A model generated the notes under the pieces. That model saw nothing but the letters and a program-made list of their open reading frames with translations. It searched no databases and was not told where the DNA came from. The translations under genes and the position numbers were made by a program. 64,000 bases of DNA, taken from NCBI GenBank assembly GCA_930367205.1, contig OV884011.1, forward strand, positions 43,227,754 through 43,291,753, in the 5' to 3' direction. The first letter of the stretch is position 1, and every line of letters starts with the position of its first letter. Below are positions 11,737-23,072 of this stretch, in pieces. The stretch comes from Acanthosoma haemorrhoidale (taxonomy: Eukaryota > Arthropoda > Insecta > Hemiptera > Acanthosomatidae).

Positions 11737-13810
11737 TAAACTTTTGGACGTGTTCACGTTTTATTTGCAAAACCTCTTTATGGCCTATATTCATCAAAAT
11801 GGAGATAAATTAATTAAAACCCCATAAAACATAAGTAAGAGTCATTTATTGCGGATAATTACCTTTTATGATGAGCTTAATATTTTCTATTATCTTCACT
11901 GAATTCAATTGAATGATAATCAGCTACAAAACGCGCTGAGCAAAAAAACGAATAAAAGAAATCTGACAGGCGAAATTCTCAACTGCCGAATAGTTCATTC
12001 GGCTATTCATTCATATTCAAGAGTGTATCCTTGAGAAGTTTTATAAAGAATAAATTAGTAACTAATTATGACCAGGTGCACGTCCCTGTCCAAATCTATT
12101 TTCAGATGTATTTTGGCAAAAGGGGGGAAAACAACAAAAAAAACCTTAGGTGGAAACTTTCAATTTCCCTATTTTAAAAATAATTTATTTCGATAAATTT
12201 ATCAACAGCAACAAGGTCAACGAGTTATTGGCCAAAGGTGGTGGAAGAATGAGACGTCCACAATCACCGATAAGGTTTCCGGCGCCAAATCCGCGAATTG
12301 CATTTTTTTTTCAGACTAAAATTAAATTAAACGAGCTACTACACTAGTTGCTATCTTCAATTAAAAGATAAGATTTGTTTTTTAAGGAAAAACGTTTCAA
12401 ATATTGTGGAAACGTTGGTCGCATTTATCAAAATACGGTAGCTCGATAAAAACAAATGTATGTATATATTAATGGTAACGTCAATATGTTTCTGTCACTA
12501 TTAATTGTAATTAGTTTTTTCCGCCCCATATCTGTTAATAGTCAATAGATATATGTTAATGTAATGAGCACATGAGTGATATCGTACACATTAAAGATAT
12601 AGGAATAGAGTGGGGTTAATAAACACGAGATAATCTTTATTAACTTGGCAGCGTATTCTCACTTGACGCTGACGTATCAACGCTAATCTAAAAACTTCTT
12701 AGTCAAATATCTCTTATAGTGTAAGTGATTAATTTAAATACTCGGTGATAAGAAAGATCGAATACTGAGAAGGACTGTGAATTGTTTTTAGTTAATATTT
12801 TGTTAAGATTTAAGCCGAGAAAAGTGTTGTAATATAAATGTGACCTAAAAATCTTGACTACCTAAAGATCATATTTGGACACCTGAGATTTAAAACATTT
12901 CGATAAAAAAATTGTATTGTTAATTTATTTAGTACAATAATTTTTACTTGCACAGTTTTACATCAAGTTTTTTTTTCCTCTCAGCCTAAACTGATTGAAA
13001 ATCTTTTTCTCAATATAACGTCGTAAAGACGTAGACACAATTTTTTTTTTTTTAAGTAGAGGTAACAAAATTGAGTTAATTTTTTTTTCACTTATTTATT
13101 TTGAATAAGCCTCTTCTATTTTCCGCAAATTTTTATAACGCCTGTTGAAAACCACCGGATCTCGGGATGTAAATCCAATAAATGTATGGTACGTTGAAAC
13201 ACAATTCAGTTTGAGGAATTCGAATTCCATTAGGCTTTTGAAAAATGCATTGATGAATATGTACACAGAAACGTATTTATTAAAATTATTAGCACCTAGT
13301 GTCGAAAATATGCCTCATCCAAGAAACCAGGAAATAGGAAACTAAAAATTAAAAACATCGCAGAAGCAAATAATTTATATTCATCGATTGACACCATGAG
13401 TTTCCAAGTTTCCTCAAAAGTGTATAAATAAAAAAAAAATAACACATTAATCTCTATCTGAAATATGTTTCTGAAGGACTGTGTAAGAGATAATCCCTCT
13501 CTTACTATTTGGCCTATGTCGAAATGGAGTCGTAAAACTTTATCGCCGGATTACGATTAGCGGTGGATAATTCTCGAAAATCCAAAGCAATAAAAAGCTG
13601 CTACTGAATAATAGTTGCTATCTAAATACCCTGTATAACAGTTTGACATAGGATTGGATATATAGCATACAGCGGGGATTTATCATTGTAGCTAAGAAGA
13701 GGAAATGGTTTAATGTAACGATATTTAATGTAATGAAAAGGCGATCCTCGCAACGTTTATCCCAATTCATTGTTTAAAATTACTCATATCTCCTAACGAG
13801 GCAACGAAAA
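11735..13810. other. Non-coding stretch
   Basis: AT-rich, with T runs near 13041-13055 and 13081-13089. No coding or RNA gene seen. The 66-codon frame at 13145-13345 shows no domain. Confidence 0.5.
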
Positions 13811-14785
13811 TTCTGAGGTAGCGGCATATGCGGACGATATAGGGGTCTACAGCACCAGCCTCAACACAGCGATAGCTCTAAAGGCTGCAAAGGGCACCAA
13901 TCACCGACAGGCTACGAGCTGTCCACATTCAGGTGAGCCCGGCCAAAACTCCAGGGATCGTCTTCTCCTTCCAGCATGGAAAACGGAAGCGTCCACCCAG
14001 CTTCACCATAGACGGGACTGAATGCAAACTTTCCAACAGCATATGCTACCTTGGCATCGACCTAGGCAGACACATGACGTTCTACACACACCTCCAGAAG
14101 AAGTTGAAAAGAGTCTGTAGGACTAACTACTCTCTCCAGCATCTCATCACAAGCCCGGCTATATCCCTTCGGCTGAAACTGTTAATATATAAGAGCGTCC
14201 TGAGGCCAGATCTACTGTTTGGGACACCACTCTTCCAATTCCTACACACTAGCACAATAACTCGACTCCAGAGTTTCCAGAACAAAATCCTGCGCACGGC
14301 ACTATGGCATACCCCTTTTCGTAAAATGAAGGCTTCCGACATGCATGAAAAGTTCGAAGTCCCCACGAAGAAGACACATCCAAAGAAGACACATCAAGTT
14401 CTTTGACTCGATGAAACATAGCCAAAACCCTCTATTCCAAGATGGCAACTCTCAAGATCTGGTAAAGCAGACCAAATTATGGACATCACGGCGCTTGGCC
14501 CACCAACAACAAGCCTCTAACGGGCACCCAACACTGCTATCCGACTAAATAAGACTGCACTACATGCCTAGAGGGACTCTAGGCCCAGCCACCAGTAGAC
14601 TCTCACCACTGTACCGCAACTATCAACCTCTACCGAGGCTTCCAACACTCCTTAATTCCCTCACACCACCTTCAAGCAGGTACTCCTAGTACAAGGATCC
14701 GCTCAACCCAAATATTCTGTTATTTTTCCCTCATCCTTAATCTTATAATTAGAGAGCTAAGGGGAAAAAAACCCAAAAAAACGAG
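13811..14785 (+). mobile_element. Non-LTR retrotransposon remnant, family C
   Basis: A 5'-truncated LINE. It begins in the reverse transcriptase palm just before the catalytic motif, runs through the thumb-like C-terminal region and ends in A-rich sequence near 14764-14782. The region is clearly more GC-rich than its surroundings, as the coding part of a younger insertion would be. Its protein differs from families A and B in this window, so it is a separate lineage. No target-site duplication identified. Confidence 0.85.
13821..14500 (+). pseudogene. Reverse transcriptase C-terminal half (family C LINE)
   Basis: AAYADDIGVYSTSL starts at 13821, with the catalytic YADD at 13827-13838. A frameshift before about 13935 leads into a long clean frame to 14406. 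In that frame KTPGIVFSF, then CYLGIDLGRHMTFYTHLQKK (YLGI.LD..L.W..H block), then LRLKLLIYKSVLRPDLLFG, then RLQSFQNKILRTALW appear in the order expected for Jockey-type reverse transcriptases. A further shift near 14390 continues with KFFDSMKHSQNPLF. Over 150 codons without a stop suggests that this copy is younger than the family A copies. Confidence 0.9.
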
Positions 14786-16409
14786 GCTACATAATGGTAA
14801 TCGCACATTAACAGGAATTGTGACCTAAAACGTGAGATCAGAAAGATGTAGGCATATTCGCGAATTAGAACGGAATGAGGCAAAGACCATAAGTTGGTGG
14901 ACTGCGTTGCAGTGAGGTCCGGGTCGCCTTATTTTATTTACGTTAAGAAAAAATTTTTAAAAATGGTTCCCATTGTAAGGTCCATCCGTAAAAAAAACAA
15001 CAGTTGATTCTAAACCTTGTGAGATAAACTGATTCAGATTCGGGGTGAAGGCGAACATACGCGACCTCTAAAGTTAAAATAAATAATTGCCAATAATATA
15101 ATAATTATTTGTTACATATTTACGTTATTTGTATTGCGAATATTTTATATAATTTCTAATTATTAGGTTTCACGGTAATTTTTTGCCCAAATGCGACGAG
15201 ATTACGAAAATTATTACGAATCCATCGTACTATTCATAATATTACTCTCGTGAGTAACACTCAAAAAAGACTTATCAACCCTATATTACTAAATATGATT
15301 TCATTGTAACATGGAATAATAGGAAAACAAATGTCAACTATGATTTAACTTGTTTAATGTAATTTAAAAAAACTAAAAACTGTCAATAAAACCCAGCTAT
15401 TGTAGATAGAAATTTGTTTAATGTTATTGGTTTTGTTTAGGTTAATTAAAGGCCCGAGTTCACGACATGTGGTTGAACCATTCAATACAAATTATTCACG
15501 TTCACATATATTTTTTGTAGCTATGGGATATTCTCTTTGATTTTATATAGGTCAATGTTGAGAACTTTAACGCAAAAAAAAGGGTAATGAAATGTATGTA
15601 TCAGTCTGTATAAGAATATTCAATATTGAGAATACCGTAAGAACTAATTATTAATTAAAATTTTTATCGTTTTCTGCCAGCGAAGAACCAGAGATGGGTT
15701 GATTTAGTTTCCGAAGTAAATACTTTCACTAGGAATAATTTTTTTTAAATGTAGTTTTTAAAAAGGCCTTTTAAAAAGTAATAAAAATGATAAAACAGTA
15801 TCCAGGTCAGGGTAGGGTTACGTAGTGGTGGCACATTCGAAAATAGACCTTCGACAGAGGGGGCTTTTGAACGGGGCGAATCAGAGGAACCCTGAAAGCC
15901 AACATCAGCACAATGAAAGAACAAAACTGTGGGCGAGTATGGTCACGCAATCAGTGCAGTAGTAATTGCCTAGTCCGAAGGGGGAGGATCTACTTTATCA
16001 TAGGTACGCGCAGTCGTGTTAGGTCTTACACTATGCATGTTAAGCGATAGAGGTCATACAAATTATTCGATCAATGACCCTCATATGCTGATTGGTTTTA
16101 GGGCCAAACACAATAAAGGGGGAAAATAGCCTAACTTGAAAAATTTCTCAAGTCTTAGGTTTTAAGCTGGGAGAGTCGACAATATAAATATTTGTTTAAT
16201 AGCATTTCAGTTATACTCAATTAACATTTTTGTTGTTGTTGTTGTTTAAACAAATGAAATGAAGTCTTTTAGGAAATATCGAGTAATTTTATCACAAATC
16301 AAGCTGACAATATCTTTCGATATTCGTTGCTTGTTCACAGTCTATTTTATTATCTTTATACATTTGGCAAATATAAATTATAGTGGGTAATTTAAAAAAA
16401 AAAAAATAG
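14786..16409. other. Non-coding stretch
   Basis: AT-rich, no recognisable feature. A GC-richer part around 15815-16050 has no open frame of note. Confidence 0.5.
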
Positions 16410-16720
16410 CAGGCCGGTGATCCACGGATCAACTAGTCCATTCCACTATGGACTTTAGAAGATCGATAAATAAACAAAGACAATATAACGAAACGGAACC
16501 TTCCTAGAAATCCTATTCTTACTTGTGATAGGTTTTAAGCAGCTAGTCAATAGTTTATTCAACAGGAAAACATGAGGATGAACTTAGTGACCGTACGATG
16601 AAATAGAAAAACATGTTTACAGTAGTGTTTCAGTAATAATACTCTTCGACATTTTTTTATGAAACGAATACCAATAGTATAATAATGATCACAATATTTT
16701 CTAAAGCCTCGACGAACCCT
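16410..16720. repeat. Dispersed repeat R3, copy 1 (~300 bp)
   Basis: Diverged match, same orientation, to 18025-18335. The best-kept core is CTAGTCAATAGTTTATTCAA followed by CAGGAAA. Around it, matching words keep the same order, including CAATATAACGAAA, GATGAAC and AATAATA. Indels separate the copies. Family unknown. Confidence 0.75.
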
Positions 16721-17134
16721 ACACAATTCTAATTCAGATGCCCTGCTCATCATGATTGGAACGGCCACTAAGCGAAACTGTAGGGACAATCTGATACAGG
16801 ACACAATGCTGGCTGGGTGTGGGAACGTTTTCAAAGGATTGAAAGGAAAAGTTGCTTCCACAAATTACGTATATTTAACGCATTAGTAGCACACAAAAAA
16901 ACACAATCACAATGTGCTACTTAACAATAATACATTTATAATAATGTATAAAAACATTATAATAATACTTACAGATAAGAGGTATTATTGCATACATTTT
17001 CTCAATCATTATTTAATTAGTATGTTCCATATTGTGATTAGTGATTGTTTGAATCATTTATTAGTTTTCTTGCCGCCCTTTTAACAATCTGATTTTGGTT
17101 TGACAGTTACTAATCTAGACTATTGGGACAAGGA
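16721..17134. other. Non-coding stretch
   Basis: AT-rich, nothing recognised. Confidence 0.5.
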
Positions 17135-17470
17135 TCAAATCCATGTTAAATGAAATGTAACTAATAGGTATACAAGGTGCTTACTAAGCTCGCTTTTGAG
17201 AAAGGTTCTTCTGGTTTGGCGTCTTCTTAAGGCACCGTCACCGCCCGTAGACCAATGACCGGCTAGAAGCCTCGTGCCTCCGAATACTCCGAATCGGGAT
17301 CGCGGACAGAGCCTGTGCAAGAATGAACAATAAGTGGATGTTCCCTTAAGGTATACAGGAAGCGGCGTCGGCTATGACGCACCAACGCGCACCTATTCGG
17401 CTCCGGAGGAAGTGAGCGTCGGGATTCTTGCAAAGCTTTGACCTTGGCTCTCCTCTCGCCTCTTCTCACT
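17135..17470. other. GC-richer block
   Basis: CpG-containing sequence with two overlapping minus-strand frames (17135-17320 and 17263-17469) of about 60 codons each. Neither shows a domain. Possible promoter, exon or repeat; undecided. Confidence 0.25.
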
Positions 17471-18024
17471 ACATCGTATTATTAAGTTTTGTCCGTCCCG
17501 CTCTTTACATCTTCCTTCCTAACTATGATCGATTTTTTTGTACAAACAAATTTTTTGGAATAGGTAACATTCCTAATAGAGAAAAGGTTAGTGCAACATA
17601 TTCCACAATTAGAAGTTACTCTTAATTATAGTCCAATCATATATTAGTCATTACTAATCTCAACATCTCTAGGTCAAACAAACTACTAAAAAAAAAGGTG
17701 TTTCAGGTTTTGGATAACCAACGACCCCCCCCCCCCCAAAAAAAAGAAACAAATTATAAACAAATGTGCGTTTTTATAAAGTAATGCACTGTTCCATCCT
17801 TATGATTGTTTGATAGGCATGTCATAGTGAAAGGGTGAAGGCTTTCATGGTTTACGTCACTTTTAACACTGAAGTAGGTAATGACAAATTTAATTAAATT
17901 TCTATCATCAATGCCAATCAAGTAAATCTTCATGGCCGTGTTCTATAAACAGTCATCTCTAATGAAAATCCATAATAATTCGAAAGACGATCAACTGTCC
18001 GGTTGGATGTTTTGCGAGGTAGGG
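17471..18024. other. Non-coding stretch
   Basis: AT-rich, with a C12 run near 17725-17736 next to an A run. No gene seen. Confidence 0.5.
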
Positions 18025-18335
18025 TTTGACCCATGGATCAGCATAATCCCTTCATTCCGCAATGGACGAATAAAAGACCAACAAATAAAATAATACAATA
18101 TAACGAAAAGGAAACTTCCTTGCGGCCAATGACTCGCGAGCGTCTAGTCAATAGTTTATTCAACAGGAAAGCACTCTTTTCGGTATGCGGATGAACTAGG
18201 TAGTCGAAAGATGATGAAGAAACCGGAAAAAGTGAAACGCATACATTAGTGTTCTGGTGCTAATACAATAAAATATATTTTTTACTAAGCGAATCCTAAT
18301 CGTAAAATAATAAACGCGAAATCTTCTAAGTTCAC
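18025..18335. repeat. Dispersed repeat R3, copy 2 (~300 bp)
   Basis: Partner of 16410-16720, separated by about 1.6 kb. Identity is clearly lower than in the R1 and R2 pairs, so this is an older pair. Confidence 0.75.
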
Positions 18336-18589
18336 GTGGAAAAAGTCAGTTCCGTTTCAATAACTATTCTTAAGCCCTAATAATAACACGTCTCAAGCCC
18401 TTCCCAGCTCGGATGCTGTTTTTGCCCATAGCTAAGGAGCAGATAGTCGAATTATTTAATTAACGTTATCTTTACGACTGGCGCATGTTCTCCATTTCGT
18501 CACTTCACATTCTAAGTCTTTAATTCCTTTCATATATACATACATTAGACTGCTATTGTCTGTCTTCTTTTGTGCTTCTTTGACTTTTT

Positions 18590-18670
18590 ATTTTAGATAC
18601 CTGATGACAGCTTAGAGCTGTCGAAAGCTCTATTTGAAAAATAAATAACAGTTGTGAAAAGACAAAAGCT
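18590..18670 (+). other. Hammerhead-like motif / retroelement tail
   Basis: CTGATGA at 18601-18607 is followed by CAGCT-TAG-AGCTG and then TCGAAA (18621-18626). CUGAUGA, a hairpin and GAAA in this order is the core of hammerhead ribozymes carried by Penelope-like elements and some SINEs. Here two extra bases (TC) separate the hairpin from GAAA, and the best hairpin (GACAGCT/AGCTGTC) uses part of the core, so catalysis is doubtful. It may be the tail of a decayed retroelement. Confidence 0.3.
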
Positions 18671-18899
18671 GTCTATTTTATAGTACCCTTCCACAATCCG
18701 GCATAAATCATTTAAAACTATTTACATATATAGTTAATTAGAACTATTCCGGGGAGGTTACGTCAACATGTAAGATAATTCAGGTTATGACATCTCTGTA
18801 ATATTCGCTACCGCACGTGGCAGTTACATGAGAGCTGTCCGGCGACCCTCTGTGTTACACCGTAGATATCCAGTATTTATTTTAGCCAACTTATTGAGT

Positions 18900-19170
18900 T
18901 TTCCTCCACCTGGAGAGGTTGCGTAAGACGGAGGTAGGAGAACTATGAGGAAAAGAGGCGAAGGAAGAAGGAGGAGAACAAGAGATGGATAAGTGATTGG
19001 CGAAGGTGGGTGGGGGTTGGAGTGGAGGGGGTAGGTCCTTGGGGGAGGTCGTGGACTCCGTCTGCTGCTACTAGCTCTGCCGCGGACGTAGGCTCTCGAG
19101 GCTACTAGCGGTTCTGCCTGCGCGGGTCCGTCTCTTCGTGTTTACCCTAGGGCTTAAGGCGGGCTTTGGA
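18900..19170. promoter_or_regulatory. GC-rich, CpG-containing block; possible promoter or 5' exon
   Basis: About 260 bp of purine-rich then CpG-rich sequence in an AT-rich setting. No long open frame and no clear TATA or initiator. It could be a TATA-less promoter and non-coding first exon, or a simple GC-rich repeat. Confidence 0.2.
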
Positions 19171-19289
19171 ATATATTGATACACCAACAGCAGCGAACAG
19201 CACTTATATATACAAGTGTAAAACTAAAAGTGCAATGTTAAAAAAAAAATAAAATAAAGCAACGTATAGTATTAACTCAGTTGATTGAG

Positions 19290-19327
19290 TTAAATAAGGC
19301 ATTTGATCCCTCATGGCGAACTTCGTG
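19290..19327 (+). repeat. Short repeat R4, copy 1
   Basis: TTAAATAAGGCATTTGAT, two variable bases, then CTCATGGCGAACTTCGTG. The same unit with three or four changes occurs at 20455-20490, and a shorter match lies at 20639-20656. In one frame it reads LNKAFD, reminiscent of the reverse transcriptase L.KAFD motif, but nothing around it supports a transposon. Confidence 0.7.
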
Positions 19328-20080
19328 TCAATAACTCTGGCATTCATCGCTGATATTTTCATGTTAACGGCTAGGATTGGTCTTTTATTAGTTTAAACTA
19401 TACAACAGAACACGAAAACACTGTGCCTAACGAGTAGCTTCTAATATTAGTTTGTATGATTGACTTAAATGAGGCATCTATAGTATAGGTAACAGCTAAG
19501 AAAATTCAAATCTGAAAATAAAATCAAAAACTGATAACAGACTACAACTTATTTTAATTAACTAGCGTATATATTTATTTTTTTCTATATCCATGTACAT
19601 TTGATAATAAAAATATATGTCTGAGTGGAAAATTGGTGTTTTTTGTTTATTTACATCAAAGTTAGGCTTCTTTTCGATTATTTGGTTATTACTCATTCGT
19701 CATTACCCCATATAATCGAGATCTGTAAACCAATGGGTACCAAAATTGAAAGAAAAAAAAACTAGCCTATACGATGAAAAGAATAAACTAAAGTTGGGTT
19801 AAGGAATGCGTTCCAATGAGTGCACGCTTCTAATTGTGGCCTAAGGACAAGAGCGTAAATGACTAACAGGCGAAAATGTTCCAACCTAGTTTTAACCCCC
19901 AACCCACTTCTAAGAGATGATAACCAACCTATTGAATAAGGAGGTTATGATCTGTACATACCCACAAACAAACATAAGACAATTGGGAGATTCGACTATT
20001 ACTAAGTTTTACACCATTTTTAAACTAAACATTTTCCCATATAAATGTTTCAACACAACAGAGAAGATTACATTTGAACA
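19328..20080. other. Non-coding stretch
   Basis: AT-rich, no gene recognised. Confidence 0.5.
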
Positions 20081-20449
20081 GTGGCAGTCCTAGCCGGGGA
20101 TTTCCCAAGGATCAAGAGAAGGAACAGAAATCTGGGTCTGGGAGAGAGAACGGAAGGGAAGGAGCCGGAAGCTGCACCAAGCATGGCTGCCCATAGTAAC
20201 TACACTCCAAGGCCGCTTCTTCTTCAACGCCTTCCAAATCGTAGTAACCCAGTCTTATTTTATCACTTAATCATTGTCTGCTCTTATAGGAGACTCCTTC
20301 TGCGGAGACTGGGTCTTCCGATGCGATCTGGTGTCAGGTGTCCGCAGTGCGGTCTTTCGGGACATTTTCTTAAGAAGATTTGTTTCTGTATGTTTCCGAT
20401 TGGAATATGGACATATTTGAAAGCAGTGGAGCTGAAAAAAGACCTTTGA
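20081..20449 (+). other. Open frame of 122 codons, unknown
   Basis: The frame opens at GTG. Its first ATG (20183-20185, AGCATGG context) would leave 89 codons ending just before 20450. The translation has a basic N-terminal part, then HLIIVCSYRRLLLRRLG and a CPQCGLSGHFLKK stretch. One CxxC with H is not enough to call a zinc knuckle. The stop codon TGA is followed at once by repeat R4 copy 2. It could be a decayed transposon or a chance frame; I do not recognise a family. Confidence 0.15.
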
Positions 20450-20454
20450 TGGGC

Positions 20455-20490
20455 TTAAATAAGGCATTTGATAGCTCATGGTGAACTTCA
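20455..20490 (+). repeat. Short repeat R4, copy 2
   Basis: Partner of 19290-19327, here ending CTCATGGTGAACTTCATG. The shorter third match is TTAAATAAAACATTTGAT at 20639-20656. Confidence 0.7.
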
Positions 20491-20659
20491 TGATTTATTA
20501 AGTAAAATGTGGTGTTCATTACTGTACTAGTATATCCTTGGTCCGGAATGAAGTTTTGAAAAGTTAAATTCTAAGCGCCCATTAGGATTCAATTTCCGCT
20601 GAGTTATGTAGAGCATATTTCTTATTAAGTCAATCGGCTTAAATAAAACATTTGATGTC

Positions 20660-21515
20660 ATAAACCGAATCCAGATTAATATTATTTTCTGCTTAGACGA
20701 GTTTTGCATCTATTGTATACTGGAGCAATAAAAAGTAACATTATCAATAAATTGTGATGAATGTAAATATCTGGTTATGTAATAATTCTTATCCAATCGA
20801 CTTTGACACAGAACGAACAAGGAAGAGTGGAACTACAGCTGGAGGTTTCCGTACGATCTTAGTAATCATTTACATAGTACATTTTCCTCATTTGCAAACA
20901 TTACTATGCACAGATACAAATTAAGGAAAGGGGAAAAAAAAACTGCTAAATCTTTATCTCAGACCTTGAAGATATGCTGCCCTCTATGAAAGGTTATAAA
21001 TTCTCCTCCCAAAAAATATTAAATACAATTATTAACTAAACGTCATTTTAATCAATCAATTTGACGCAATCAATGTTATATGTAAACAATTCCGATTTAT
21101 TTTTTATTTTGATCGAAGGATGTTTTTGATAAATAACAAAATTCATCATGTTTCCTTACAATTGATTTAAGGTAAGTATCCGAACCATTAATTTCACCTA
21201 CTATTATTATTTTAATTATTAAATGCTTCGAGATTAGATACTTCATTAGATTAGATACTAACTGAAACGAGATCAATTATTTTTACGTTTAATATGTTTT
21301 CTAATATTTGCCCATATCATATTTTAACACATTGCTGCGTTTTGTATGTATTTTTGAAATTTTTCGTACATCAGGTCATTTTTTTTCCTTTGTAGAATAG
21401 AGTGACAGATCGGTTTGAATGACCAGGGTTTAACATCCTTGCATTAACTGAGCTTAAGCCTAAAGAACCTACTAAAAACCAATCAATTTTAAATTACGAA
21501 ACGTTCTCCCTTCCA
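20660..21515. other. Non-coding stretch
   Basis: AT-rich; nothing recognised. Confidence 0.5.
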
Positions 21516-21520
21516 ATGTG

Positions 21521-21568
21521 CATATAAGTAGCGATGAAGTCGGTCATAAACACCAACGTACGTCAGTT
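21521..21568 (+). promoter_or_regulatory. Possible core promoter
   Basis: CATATAAGTA (21521-21530) resembles a TATA box, and TCAGTT (21563-21568) matches the arthropod initiator TCAGTY. The distance from TATA to the initiator A is 42 nt rather than the usual 30 or so, which weakens the case. A short ATG frame with a splice donor lies 58 bp downstream. Confidence 0.2.
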
Positions 21569-21625
21569 GTTTCCTAGAATCGTACTATGAGTCACAGATA
21601 CGTACGTTCCACGCTTGAACGAACA

Positions 21626-21754
21626 ATGGTCTTTCCTGGTGCCATCTCACCTTCCTGTATTGCTACCGTAGGATATGTTGAGGGCGGGATCGCACAAGCC
21701 ACAATGAAAATACTCACAGGTAAAGCTATTCTATCTATATATTTTATTGTTTGA
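21626..21754 (+). CDS. Small ATG frame or first exon, hypothetical
   Basis: ATG in good context (ACAATGG) opens a 42-codon frame that starts MVFPGAISPSC and contains a second in-frame ATG at 21704 (MKILTG). The donor-like CAG|GTAAAG at 21717-21725 falls 16 nt after this second ATG. Arthropod cuticle and other secreted-protein genes often have a TATA box and a tiny first exon coding for only a few residues of the signal peptide, so a split gene starting MKIL is conceivable. Alternatively the frame simply runs to TGA at 21752-21754. No following exon can be identified, because a family B LINE tail lies just downstream. Unproven. Confidence 0.2.
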   Translation: MVFPGAISPSCIATVGYVEGGIAQATMKILTGKAILSIYFIV

Positions 21755-21788
21755 TTAAGCTATCAGTTAATTATTTACATATTTTTCA

Positions 21789-22150
21789 ATCAAAGGCTCC
21801 AAGACCTATCACAAGTGCACCACTATGGAATCATACCCTTCACGCTGGCCTAAACATTCTTTACATTCACGACTGCATTAGAACATTACACAGTAACTTT
21901 CAGGACAAACCGCTCGGACACCCAAACCCACTGATACAAGGAATGCCCACTATCATTGCCTTACCCGGTAACATTCAGAAGAGAGGAATCGTTGGAATAA
22001 AGGTCTTATAAATTAATAACAATAAGATATCTTTAAATTTAGCTTCAAAAATGTAGGAGAGGTATCACAGGGTGTCCTCTGCCATCATGCCAGACTTGGC
22101 ATTTTATTATATTTGGAACAAATTCGCTGGTCATGACACTATTTTTCAGT
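21789..22150 (+). mobile_element. Jockey-like LINE tail, family B copy 1
   Basis: A 5'-truncated copy that retains only the end of ORF2 and the 3' non-coding tail. The open frame (to 22011) reads TLHAGLNILYIHDCIRTLHS, then GHPNPLIQ, then LPGNIQKR. These are the C-terminal blocks of Jockey-type ORF2 proteins. The frame is intact over about 74 codons, so this copy is less decayed than the copy at 24.4-27.5 kb. The tail holds GGTGTCCTCTGCCATCAT (22072-22089), which matches GGATGTCCTCTGCCATTAT in the longer copy (27408-27426). Confidence 0.85.
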
Positions 22151-23040
22151 TTCGAATCAATAAAAGAAGGTAAAAAGAAAATTTAATTGCAATCACCCTA
22201 ACGTATCAACGATAGTAGACTTGCCATGACTTCTGTTGCTTAAAAAGAATCTGTAAAAGATAAAATTTACAAGAAAAACCTAAAATAGTCATAATTTTTA
22301 GTTAAATCTAACAATACTTTTCATGTCAAGGACTGAACCCTTATAGACTGGTGTTATTTTTCTTTACACAGAGTACAATAACCTAACAGTATTATAAGAA
22401 ACATAACTAAAAAAATGACAAGAAATCTGCCAGAAAACACAGTTGAAGGATCAAAAAATGAAATCAAGCTAACATGTCCGTGCCTGGACGGAGGGCAACA
22501 GTCCACTCCTGAATCTACGGGACAACATTTGTTAATGTTATTGCTTAATAATCGTTAGATTATGCTAATAAAAGTAATCTTATAGTCGTTAAAAAATAAA
22601 ATAATGCAACATTTACGTAACTATTAAACGTACTCACCGTACGTTTATCCAATCATTGACTTAGAGAAATTAAATTCTAAGCTGAATGAAGAAGCTGTTT
22701 ACAATTCAGCACTGTTAATATCTTGAATATGTTTTATTTATTGATTGTTACCATTGTTACTTTTATTCCTAGATTTTGTTTGTCTCATTAATTATTGTTT
22801 TCCTACCTTTCTTGAGTATAACCTCGGATTAAAAATCAATAACTGATAATAGTGTCAATTACATAACATATGTTTAGTTATTTTTGTCAGCCCCTGTATG
22901 GCCCAGAGGCACGAGCCTTTTCGTAGAAATCTGACAAGACAATAAAACTAATAAAACCATTTTTGACAATTATAACACTGAGATCACCAGTAAATAGACT
23001 GTTCTAGAGTTTTACCATCATTTAGTAAATGATTGGTGAG
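22151..23040. other. Non-coding stretch
   Basis: AT-rich; nothing recognised. Confidence 0.5.
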
Positions 23041-23072
23041 ATGTATTCTAAACTTTCGATACACGTTGTCAA

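Noticed and set aside
20329..20380. CPQCGLSGHFLKK as a zinc knuckle
   Set aside because: Only one CxxC and an H are present; a second ligand at the right spacing and any retroelement context are missing.
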